Below, piece after piece: positions 52,927 through 62,790 of a DNA stretch of 64,000 nt. The notes beneath the pieces were generated by a model, which saw only the letters and a list, made by a program, of their open reading frames with translations, had not been told where the DNA came from and did no database searches. Position numbers and translations under genes: made by a program. The DNA is taken from NCBI GenBank assembly GCA_963573315.1, contig OY752144.1:1730501-1794500 (forward strand), in the 5' to 3' direction. This DNA comes from Entomortierella parvispora. Taxonomy: Eukaryota > Mortierellomycota > Mortierellomycetes > Mortierellales > Mortierellaceae. The number at the start of each line of letters is the position of its first letter. The first letter of the stretch is position 1.

Positions 52927-54203
52927 ATGTGGGAGAAACTCACCAAGTCTCGGCAAAAAGAAGTAGTAGCTGAGTTTATGGAAAAAAAGCAGTTGGAAAG
53001 TTGCATGTATATTTACCTCGAACATGTACGGAACAACGGGAATTATGTCGTTGCTAGAAGCGTCTTACGCGATGATCCGTCAGAGACTGCAATCCGATGG
53101 ACTTCTTAACTGCAATGATGCCACGGAGTATTTGTTGGCTGGTCGGAAATAATGTCTTCTTTTGTTCACAGGGAATCATCCAGTTGATACAAACAAATAC
53201 CAAGGAGGCTTACATCAACGCTGTTCTCGGCCAATTAAGTAAACCTCCAGAGTCACACATACAGAAAGAAGGATTTGTGGATTTCTCGAAGGTATTTTGC
53301 GACTCCATTATCTTTTGGGGTCTTTACAACGGCAAACAGGAAAAATCTAAAGGAACCGTTATTGGAAAATACATCGCAGAGTTGCGCCTCATATTCGAAG
53401 AATCTTCGCTTGATATGGAATCTGTCAAGTTAACACAAACATACCCTCTTCGCGGTAACGATCCTACATTTAGCGAAAAAGTACGCAAAAGACATCGGAA
53501 ACAATACCGCGATCAACCATACACCGCACATTATATTGCCATCAAGGTGTCGCTGGATTATTGTCATGTGGGAACAACGGTGCGCACGCTGAAAGAGATA
53601 CAAAAACGGCTGGCTAAACAGTGCATTGTTCTCCATGATGTGGACTTTACACAGGATTGTGGGAATATTACAATGCGACCCCAATTGGAACATCACATCC
53701 GCGAGAACAAGGCTGGACATATCATCGACAACCGTAGAAAATGTGGTGATAATTGCGTTTCTTGGATGGGAAACGAAGAATGCACGAAAGACATCAGGTT
53801 CAAGGTATACAATAAATTCGTACAACAGCTGGAGAGTGCAGAAGTACGGAAGAGTCTTGGATCCCGAATGGAAAATCTGGTGGAGAAAGATGGAAAGTTT
53901 GCGCGACATCTAGAACGGTACAAAGAATGCGGGTATTCTCGAATGGAGTTGACCTTCTATGGATCTGAAGTATTGTCGGCCTCGGAGTATCGAGAGCACA
54001 TGAAGAATACAAGGGAAATGTTGGATTCATGCGCGACATACGAATGCTCCCATGAAAGCCAATGGCCGAAATTAAGAACATTTGCGTATTGCCATTGGTG
54101 GAATTCGGTCACCTCTAAGAAATATGGATACATGTGGAAACACGTAGACAGAAAGCTGGTTCCAACTCTACTTGCGAACTATTCTTTCAACGATCGACGA
54201 TGA
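52927..54203 (+). CDS. E ORF2: Rep-like protein (replication-initiator motifs), possibly frameshifted at the 3' end
   Basis: Proposed exons are 52927-53025 and 53172-54203 (intron GTACGG..TTCACAG, 146 bp, branch-like CTTAAC), giving about 376 residues. Without splicing, an ORF from 53097 covers the second exon. Features are DVDFTQD (about 53637), CVSWMG, KVYNKFVQQLES (about 53802) and SRMELTFY (about 53940). This order (paired acidic residues, then YxK..E, then RxEl) recalls rolling-circle replication initiation factors of the Rep_trans/G2P kind. No HUH motif is visible, so the match is an inference from motif order only. After the TGA at 54201, coding-like stretches continue in other frames to about 54648 (VVITGQTTYQRVAGS, EHIGVDDGFVQ), suggesting frameshifts or missed introns. 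Confidence 0.5.
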
Positions 54204-54721
54204 TCATGTAGTTATCACAGGACAAACTACATATCAGCGTGTTGCTGGATCCACGGCGATGACAATGGTCGCTGGAGGACACAAAGGAATGTTCCCATCA
54301 CGCCAATCGCAAGGCTAAAAAGAAGATCGACAAACGTAATGCGCCGATTGCTCAAATCACAGAACATATCGGCGTTGATGATGGCTTTGTTCAAATCCAT
54401 TCGCAGCTCGTCATACACGGCAGGTTACAATGTGCTTCTTCCAGGAGTCCAATACACTGTTCACGCAGCTGGAATGTCGCGCTACAGAGGGAATAGGGAA
54501 TGGTTCTTCATCACGGAATGCGGCCTTAGAGTCCGTGCTGGAATGTCGTGGCGAAAAGTGTGGAGCTCGTGGAGAAGACGGTTTCTTGGAGAGGATTACA
54601 AAAGTAGTGCAGTTGATGGGGTTAAACGCATGGTATTTATTGCTCTAAGACCAAAACGAAGTCACGGGAACAAAGACATGCAGTGCGAGCTGGTGGACTA
54701 GGTTTTTAAAAACTTACACAC

Positions 54722-55884
54722 TTACATGCTCTCATCTTCATCGCCATTGTTCTCTTCGACTTGGATGCCCAAGAATTGCTGCTGTATTTTAAGCATTTCA
54801 TCGCCGTATTCCAGTTTATTTTGTACAGTGTACGTTTCTGTCAAGTCTGGGATAATCTTCTTATCGGTGGGATAGTCGAAGTTCTCCTCCATCCAAGCTC
54901 TGTGATGTGGCAATTCCTGCAGGCAGCAGACACAATCGTAAACCCATGTTGAACTCTCGTTTACTGTCAACGCGAACGGGATCTTTGTTGTTGTGTTTAC
55001 TAAACGCCGTCCCAAGTTCAGAGAATGTACTTTCCACCATGGATCGGAAACTGCCAAACTTGGTATTAAATTCGGCTTCTTCCTGATGCAGTTGCTGAAG
55101 ACGCTTCTTCCGTATAGGAAAGCAAAAGTTGGCAAGTGTCAGTGGGTTATCCTGTTCAAGGACATTACCGATATGCTGCGTATATCCGCCGTCAAGACCT
55201 ACACAATCTGCATTTGCGATAAGTTTGCCAATCTCCATCTTCTCTAGCATTGTTCCATCGTTGTTGTCTTTGCATGAATGCGATTTGGAAACAAAGAGTA
55301 CCATCCCGTTGATATCTATGCAGACTTGTGTTCGTAAACCAGATTTGCGCAGTTTGTAGGAATACATGTCGATCTTGTTATCACCTGCGTAAGTTGCGCG
55401 AGAATCGTGGCCATCGAGAAGCAACGTGATATGCTTGAATAACGGAGGATTCTTCCAGTTGGCACATAGCACCCGAATCATGGGTGTAGAGAACATGTTT
55501 TCCAACTTTTCCGTGATGAACTTGTCAAACAGGGCTTTCTCCGTCTTGAAAAAAGCGGCGTACAACTCATAGAACGACGTCCATGGCATAAACTGGGACA
55601 TAGAGTCCATTGTATGGCCGGCGACGAAATAATACAGAAACGTAATCCCTTTGTCTAAAGCTTTATATGGACCAGGGAAGTAAAACTTGCTCCAGATAAC
55701 CGACAGAAAGAAAAACACAGGGATAGCTCCAAGTCGACGCATCAGCACATCCTTTCATCTCCGACCTGTGGTACTTTTTTGTCTTTGGATAAAGCGGCCA
55801 CGGTGCATCAAGAAATTTCCATTCCTTATCGAGAAGCTGCACAATGCAATCATGAATTTCTTTCGGGGGTCTTTCGTTGGACAT
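54722..55884 (-). CDS. E ORF3: DDE-superfamily transposase (DDE_4-like), with a probable frameshift
   Basis: Exon 1 is 55766-55884 (ATG at 55884), an intron 55690-55765 (GTCGGA..CTGGAG, branch-like CTGAT) follows, then exon 2 runs downstream. The core has LLLDGHDSRAT (first Asp, about 55413), CVGLDGGY (second Asp, about 55195) and FRSMVESTFSELG (Glu, about 55032), the spacing and surroundings of DDE_4/IS5-Harbinger-like enzymes. Near 54955 the frame must shift by one base to continue into the C-terminal part (WMEENFDYPTDKKII), which otherwise stops at 54861. No short intron fixes the phase. The enzyme would cut at the terminal repeats and join the element to a target. The frameshift may make this copy dependent on others. 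Confidence 0.65.
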
Positions 55885-55990
55885 GTTGGAGTTTGCTAAG
55901 GTATTTCTATTGAGAAAAAGATCTATATTTTCAGTACTTCCAGGTTAATAGTGCTACAGAAGAACCATTGGGGATTTGGATATATACATC

Positions 55991-56298
55991 TCCCACGCAT
56001 TGTTTGGAAAAAGAAACACACAAAGTGCAGCCGATATTTGAGAATCCCCTCGCCAGGAGCGGAGTTACTCCCTCCAAATTCCCTCTGAATATCGTGGCAT
56101 AGAAAACTCCCATAGATCTCGAGAAAGAACCCAAACATATTATCTTTTGTCGGCAATTCCATCCGATACATCTTTTTTTAAAAATTTGTTGCCGATCTCC
56201 ATATTCCCTCTGATTGTTATCTATCTTTGCCATCTCTAGTTTCCCTACGATTATACGAATCTTGAGGACTCGCCTATGGAAGATCATATTCTGGTCTC
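55991..56298 (-). repeat. E right terminal inverted repeat
   Basis: 308 bp, inverted copy of 52147-52454. Its last base is followed immediately by TGTCACG of the A3 LTR. Confidence 0.93.
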
Positions 56299-56717
56299 TG
56301 TCACGAAACGTCGCAGACTCTGGTCTAGGATCGCGAACCTAGGATCTGTATCCGCACTCATTGGCTTGTCATCTGATCTCCGACAAGTACCCCTGGCGTC
56401 CAGGTTCTGGACCTAGGGCTATAGCTACCCTTAGTACGTATCTCTCAGCCGCACCTATCAGGACCTCCATCTCATTCTCCTTCATCTATGTTGCCATCCC
56501 GGACCCTACTCATAGGTCCGGCTTATGATTAGTACCTGCTCGGATATGTATCCTACTCTTCCGTGTCATCTCTGACTCAACGCAGGCCTGGTCCAGGCCT
56601 TCATCTCTCTCTAGTATATAAACCCCTCTGTCCTCTTGCTTTGTTCCTCAGTCTGCAATTCACAATAAACCACACCTTTCCTTCACCTTCTTGTTCCTGC
56701 CTTGTCTGACCGTGACA
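56299..56717 (+). repeat. A3 5' LTR with a 32-bp deletion
   Basis: 419 bp. GACTC is joined to TGGTC with loss of the CGTACGAAGTACG hairpin region; the deleted block is bounded by CTC on both sides. Confidence 0.93.
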
Positions 56718-57064
56718 TTGCAGACTCAACACATCCTGCCTTCTCGCTTTCCTTCCAGACACACTCCTCCACTCTTGCTGCTTCCATTTTGCAGCAACTC
56801 CCTTTTAGTAATAGTTCACCTGTCCCAGGGTTACTGTCCGCAATCCACCGTCCGGGGTCATTCGCGTCGATAAAAGTAAACTGGTCGACTTCTTGTTTCT
56901 CCACCGTTCTTCATCTTGCGCATTTCCTGCTCTCCTTGGCCCGCGAAAACTTGCATTGCTCGCGCACAGGAAATCTTTAAAAAAGCTTATTTTTCCACAT
57001 TTCTGTTATCAAAATCCGCTGAAAACGACCCTCGTCCACTTGTTCCCTCTCCGTTTTCGCTACC

Positions 57065-58189
57065 ATGGACCACAACCAACACGACCAGCAGGGTATCTAC
57101 ACCCTGCACCACATCGCCGAGCAAGCTGAGAACTCAGACGTTAATCCCCAAGTTGTCCTCCAGCATCTGCAAGCTACCATGCAACAGGTAGAAGTTCTGC
57201 AACAGCAGACGACTGCCATGGCCGAGGCCACATCGAGCACTTCGTCCGCCTCTGTTGTCCAAGAGGCTATCACCCTCGCCGAGAACCAAACCCGCCAACA
57301 AGAATATCAACTCCAAGTCCAAGAGATCCTTGCCCAATTGGCTCAGCGTGGTCTCAACGTTCCAGTCCCGAACGCCCTCACGACCAAGTTCAAGGGTGAT
57401 CCCAATGGCATGTCGCTGAACCAGTTCATGTCGCAACTCAACACCGTGTTCTCGAGACATCCCAGATCTTTCAGAACTGACGTCGACAAGATTAATCTGG
57501 CCTTACAGTCAATGGAAGGCCTTCCCGCAGAGTTCTTTGCCCCGTACGTCATCGGCCGCGCCCAAGATACCGAAGGTTACTTGTCTGACTGGGAACTCTT
57601 TGCCGACCTCCTCAACGACCTCTATGGTAACCACCTTCACGCCGATGATATCAACAATCGACTCATCCGTCTCCGCCAGAACGGCACAGTCTCGGAGTAC
57701 ATCGCCAAGTTCCAGCCTCTAGCCTCTCAATCCGGTTGGAACGAGGTTGCTCTTCTTGCCCGTTTCAAGGATGGTCTGTCATCCGATGTCAAATCCCTGT
57801 TGACAGCTCAGATGCACAACCTCAAGACCCTCCGTGACGCCCAGGCTGCTGCCTCCACTGCGTACCAAAACCATGTCTCGCGTGCGCGCGATCAGCGTTT
57901 TGGCACTCGAGCTCACCACTCGAACAACTCTTGGTCCCGAAGATCCACTACCCCAGCCGCGACCTCCTCTGCCGCTGCCTCCTCCTCAACTGATATGGAT
58001 CTTGATACTGTGCGTGTCAAGCACATCACCGCTGAAGAGAAACAACGTCGTCGCGACAACAAGCTCTGTCTTTACTGTGGTGGAAAGAATCACTTTGCTG
58101 GTGATTGTCCTGTCAAGAAAGCCCGCCTTGCAGCTGTTTCCGTCGAAGGTGTGTCTTTCGAATTTGATTCGGAAAACGAGTCGGCCTAG
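57065..58189 (+). CDS. A3 Gag
   Basis: 374 residues, the same as A1 Gag except for an in-frame loss of one codon pair boundary (EAITLAEN instead of EAIQTLAEN) and M/T in QQQ(M/T)TAMA. The Gln-rich region, capsid region and CCHC knuckle are intact. The -1 pol overlap starts at 58168. The protein is probably still functional although the element is not. Confidence 0.9.
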   Translation: MDHNQHDQQGIYTLHHIAEQAENSDVNPQVVLQHLQATMQQVEVLQQQTTAMAEATSSTSSASVVQEAITLAENQTRQQEYQLQVQEILAQLAQRGLNVPVPNALTTKFKGDPNGMSLNQFMSQLNTVFSRHPRSFRTDVDKINLALQSMEGLPAEFFAPYVIGRAQDTEGYLSDWELFADLLNDLYGNHLHADDINNRLIRLRQNGTVSEYIAKFQPLASQSGWNEVALLARFKDGLSSDVKSLLTAQMHNLKTLRDAQAAASTAYQNHVSRARDQRFGTRAHHSNNSWSRRSTTPAATSSAAASSSTDMDLDTVRVKHITAEEKQRRRDNKLCLYCGGKNHFAGDCPVKKARLAAVSVEGVSFEFDSENESA

Positions 58190-59812
58190 ATCCTACCGAG
58201 GATTGGATCTTAGGCCACGTCCTCGCTACGCCTACCCCTCCGGGCCAGCCCGCACTTCCTCGTTACTGTCTCCTCATTCCTATTACCGTTCACCTTCCTG
58301 ACCGACCCCCTGTCAAGACCAATGCTCTCCTCGATTCGGGCGCACAAAAATCCTTTGTTGACGCCGCATTTATCAAAAAATTATCTCTACCAACCTCGGA
58401 ACTCAATCACCCTGTCCGTTTACATATGGCGGATGGCTCCCCAAGCACCTCGGGCCCCGTCACCAAGACCTGTCCTTTGAGTTTCACTATCTCAGACTCC
58501 CATCATGAGACCCTCAATTGCCACGTCACCTCTCTTCAGACCCATGCTGTTATCCTTGGAATTGACTGGTTACACATCCACAACCCTCATATCCATTGGA
58601 AAAAGCACCTAGTTTCTTTTCGTGATGAACACTGCAATAAACGTTGCCTTTCTCATTACTCTCCTGATTTATCTATTGAAAATCTTGATCTTGATCTTGA
58701 CTCTATTGATGTAGAGTCTTCTGACCTTTCTGTTGATGACTTGTACTCGTTACAACTCGTTTCTTTGTTCTGCCGCGATCTTGAAGCGATCCGCGAGCAC
58801 TCTGACCCCTCTCTGTCCTTGAATTCTATTGATGAAAAACCTGTCCCTGTCCTGCCTCCGGAGTATGCTGACTTTGCTGCTCTCTTCAAAGACCGCGCGA
58901 TTGGCACTCTGCCGCCTCATCGCTCTTTTGACCACTCCATCGTTCTTGAGCCGGATGCCACCGCTCCCTTTGGTCCTCTGTATAACTTATCTGAAAAGGA
59001 GCTTGAAGCTCTTCGAGAATTCCTTGATGACAATCTGAAAAAGGGTTTTATCCGCCACTCTGAATCCCCTGCCGGGGCTCCTGTCCTCTTTGTACCCAAG
59101 AAAAACAAAGAACTCCGTATGTGTGTCGACTATCGCGCGCTGAACAAGTTGACCATCAAGAACCGCTGCCCCTTACCGCTCATTGCAGAAACCTTGGAAC
59201 GCCTCCGCTCCGCCAAGATTTTTACGAAATTGGACCTGAAGGGTGCATATAATTTAATTCGTATCGCCGAAGGAGACGAGTGGAAGACGGCGTTTAGGAC
59301 ACGTTATGGTCATTTCGAGTTTTTGGTCATGCCCTTTGGTCTTTGCAACGCACCCGCTACGTTCCGTGAGTGCTTGGACACGGTCGTGGTCATCTATTTG
59401 GATGACATCCTAATCTACTCTCAAGACAAGGCAACTCACACCGCCGATGTACGCCGTGTCCTGCAACTCTTGTCCGATGCCCAACTTCAAGTTAACCTCG
59501 AGAAGTGCGAATTTGGCGTCGAAAAAGTCGAATTCTTAGGTTACATCATCTCACCCGATGGTGTCTCCATGGATCCCGCCAAGGTTGAGGTGATCACCTC
59601 TTGGGCTGTCCCTACCTGCGTCCGCGACATCCAAGTCTTCCTTGGGTTTGCCAACTTTTATCAAGAAGTTTTCCAAGCTGGTGGGACCAATGACGCGCTT
59701 CCTCAAGAAAGGCGTCCCGTTCAAGTGGGACTCCGCCGCCCAAACCGCTTTTGATGCCCTCAAGCTCGCGTTTAGCTCTGAACCAATGCTGGTTCACTTT
59801 GATCCTTCCCGT
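58168..59812 (+). pseudogene. A3 pol fragment (protease, RT) with two deletions
   Basis: Protease DSGAQKSF and RT are readable. A 24-bp in-frame deletion near 59365 (bounded by TCC) removes eight residues just before YLDD. An 11-bp deletion near 59662 (bounded by TTTATC) shifts the frame after FLGFANFY. Truncated by the B LTR. Confidence 0.9.
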
Positions 59813-60850
59813 TGTGGTGTAGTGGATCCAGGTCCCAGATCCACGCGAGCGAGATAGAGAGAGTTATTTTTAGTATTTAGTTATTTTTTTATTTTTGTTC
59901 CTGTTTTCTGTTTTCTATAAAAAAGGGAGCAAAGTCCACTTTGCTCCTGGTTGCCTTTTCCCCTTACGATTCCCTCCTGTACCTTGTTGATCACCAGAAC
60001 ACCTCCCTTCTGCTCGTATCTGTCTCGCAGTTACCCTTGGCGTTGCTGCAATATTCAACCCCATCAGCCTTTGGACGCCGTTGCAATATACGAATCCCTG
60101 GGCCTTGACTGTTCCCTGGATATCCCCCAGACCTTTTGTGTTCCCTTGATCCTCCCTGCCCACTCTAGCAGCATATCCATCCGTGTGCCAGCCCTCCTTG
60201 ATCAAGTCCTGTACCGCCCTCCGATCGCTCCGTAGGATCACCTGGACCCTCGCCTATCCGATATCAATTGGCCATTTGCGAGGTACACTTACGATGTCAT
60301 ATCTCTTCTGAGTGGACCTGTTATGATCTTGGCAACCCACCCTGAGGCCTTCATTGGTGCTTGGGGACCAACCATCCTCCTCGTTATATCTCGGAGTCTC
60401 CTCTGAACCCTCAGTTAGGCGACCTTGTCCCCTTTCCCAGATAGAATCTCCTTTGCCTTGCTTTACTGACTAGATCCCATCCCATCCCCTGTGTTGTTAT
60501 TAGTATAGTATAGTCGCCGTCGTGCTCTTAGCCTTGTAGTCTTTGTTCTCCTGTTTGGATCCCGTTAGGACCTGCCTGCTCTTCGGTATGTGGTCCTTGG
60601 TTTTCATCCAGTTCGTTCTACTTATCTTTTGATCCCTTTGCTGACTCTCTCTCCTTCCTGTTTATCTCCAGTACTATCTCCTTGAGACTGTATCTGATCA
60701 TACAACAGCGTTGTGCCTGATTCCCTGTGGCCCTGAGAGCAAAGTCCCTATCAACTGTAAGCGACGATTTTTGTTAGTCATCTTTCTTCTCGTTATCAAT
60801 TTCGCTTCCAGCTCATTGCTTAGACTATACTTACATTAGACAACATCACA
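59813..60850 (+). repeat. Chimeric solo LTR of family B between inverted A copies
   Basis: 1038 bp, TGTGGTG..CATCACA, with a 5-bp deletion near 60820 (GCTTAGAC instead of GCTGACCTTAGAC). The left flank is CCGT of A3 (plus); the right flank is GCGG of A4 (minus). The mismatch of both sequence and orientation shows that the two ends come from different insertions. Confidence 0.9.
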
Positions 60851-62013
60851 GCGGTAGGCAAGAACAACCTTGAACTTGGACAGTCGTTCGGCATAGCGGA
60901 TTTGGCGTTCACTTAGAGCACGCTTCTCAGAAAAGTACTCTAAGTTCTTGTGGTCTGTAAGGACAAGAGCAGGGTGTTCAGAGTAAACAAAATAGTGGCG
61001 CCAATGTTCCAGACCCTCGATGACAGCCAATAATTCGGTATCATGGATATGATAATTGCGCTCCGGTGGCGTCAGCGAACGAGAATAGAAAGCGACAGGA
61101 TGGAGCACACCACTATCATCGGGCTGGCTGCACACATTGCCGAGGGCGAACTTGGAAGCGTCTGGTTCCAAGACACAAGGACGGGAAGGATCAAAGTGAA
61201 CCAGCATTGGTTCAGAGCTAAACGCGAGCTTGAGGGCATCAAAAGCGGTTTGGGCGGCGGGATCCCACTTGAACGGGACGCCTTTCTTGAGGAAGCGCGT
61301 CATTGGTCCCACCAGCTTGGAAAACTTCTTGATAAAGCGGCGATAAAAGTTGGCAAACCCAAGGAAGACTTGGATGTCGCGGACGCAGGTAGGGACAGCC
61401 CAAGAGGTGATCACCTCAACCTTGGCGGGATCCATGGAGACACCATCGGGTGAGATGATGTAACCTAAGAATTCGACTTTTTCGACGCCGAATTCGCACT
61501 TCTCGAGGTTAACTTGAAGTTGGGCATCGGACAAGAGTTGCAGGACACGGCGTACATCGGCGGTGTGAGTTGCCTTGTCTTGAGAGTAGATTAGGATGTC
61601 ATCCAAATAGATGACCACGACCGTGTCCAAGCACTCACGGAGGACGTCATTGAGGAAAGCTTGGAACGTAGCGGGTGCGTTGCAAAGACCAAAGGGCATG
61701 ACCAAAAACTCGAAATGACCATAACGTGTCCTAAACGCCGTCTTCCACTCGTCTCCTTCGGCGATACGAATTAAATTATATGCACCCTTCAGGTCCAATT
61801 TCGTAAAAATCTTGGCGGAGCGGAGGCGTTCCAAGGTTTCTGCAATGAGCGGTAAAGGGCAGCGGTTCTTGATGGTCAACTTGTTCAGCGCGCGATAGTC
61901 GACACACATACGGAGTTCTTTGTTTTTCTTGGGTACAAAGAGGACAGGAGCCCCGGCAGGGGATCCAGAGTGGCGGATAAAACCCTTTTTCAGATTATCA
62001 TCAAGGAATTCTC
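60851..62013 (-). pseudogene. A4: inverted family A pol fragment (RT and RNase H)
   Basis: Minus strand, open from about 61909 to the B LTR with RT (MCVDYRALNKL, LDLKGAYNLI, YLDD) and RNase H (EPDASKFALG, TDHKNLEYF). The 5' part of the element, including gag and LTR, is absent: at 62011-62013 it runs into an A LTR of opposite orientation through a shared CTC. Confidence 0.9.
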
Positions 62014-62443
62014 AGATCGTACGAAGTACGCGTCTCTTGTACCTCTGGTCTAGGATCGCGAACCTAGGATCTGTATCCGCACTCATTGGCTTGTCCTCTG
62101 ATCTCCGACGAGTACCCCTGGCGTCCAGGTTCTGGACCTAGGGCTATAGCTACCCTTAGTACGTATCTCTCAGCCGCACCTATCAGGACCTCCATCTCGT
62201 TCTCCTTCATCTATGTTGCCATCCCGGACCCTACTCATAGGTCCGGCTTATGATTAGTACCTGCCCGGATATGTATCCTACTCTTTCGTGTCATCTCTGA
62301 CTCAACGTAGGCCTGGGTCCAGGCCTTCATCACTCTCTAGTATATAAACCCCCCTGTCCTCTTGCTTTGTTCCTCAGTCTGCAATTCACAATAAACCACA
62401 CCTTTCCTCCACCTTCTTGTTCCTGCCTTGTCTGACCGTGACA
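62011..62443 (+). repeat. A5 5' LTR lacking its first 19 bp
   Basis: 433 bp. It begins CTCAGATCGTACG, ends GTGACA and is followed by the TTGCAGACT primer-binding site. Markers are CTGCCCGG, CTTTCG and CCTGGGTCC, as in A1. Confidence 0.93.
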
Positions 62444-62790
62444 TTGCAGACTCAACACATCCTGCCTTCTCGCTTTCCTTCCAGACACACTCCTCCACTC
62501 TTGCTGCTTCCATTTTGCAGCAACTCCCTTTTAGTAATAGTTCACCTGTCCCAGGGTTACTGTCCGCAATCCACCGTCCGGGGTCATTCGCGTCGATAAA
62601 AGTAAACTGGTCGACTTCTTGTTTCTCCACCGTTCTTCTTCTTGCGCATTTCCTGCTCTCCTTGGCCCGCGAAAACTTGCATTGCTCGCGCACAGGAAAT
62701 CTTTAAAAAAGCTTATTTTTCCACATTTCTGTTATCAAAATCCGCTGAAAACGACCCTCGTCCACTTGTTCCCTCTCCGTTTTCGCTACC

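Larger units (their letters stand above)
52147..56298. mobile_element. Element E: 4.15-kb DNA transposon with 308-bp terminal inverted repeats
   Basis: The ends GAGACCAGAATATGATC are inverted copies that run 308 bp with about one difference. Between them are three coding regions: a small zinc-ribbon/coiled-coil protein (minus), a Rep-like protein (plus) and a DDE transposase (minus, convergent with the Rep-like gene). It is inserted into D. The right end abuts the LTR of A3 exactly, so the target duplication cannot be read. I do not recognise the superfamily: the DDE protein suggests a Harbinger/IS5-like type, but the accompanying genes do not fit. Confidence 0.8.
56299..59812 (+). mobile_element. 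Element A3: 5' part of a family A copy, cut by a B LTR
   Basis: It comprises the LTR, leader, gag and pol through RT, and stops in RNase H at CCGT (59809-59812), where the B LTR starts. Deletions in LTR, gag and RT make it defective. Confidence 0.9.
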
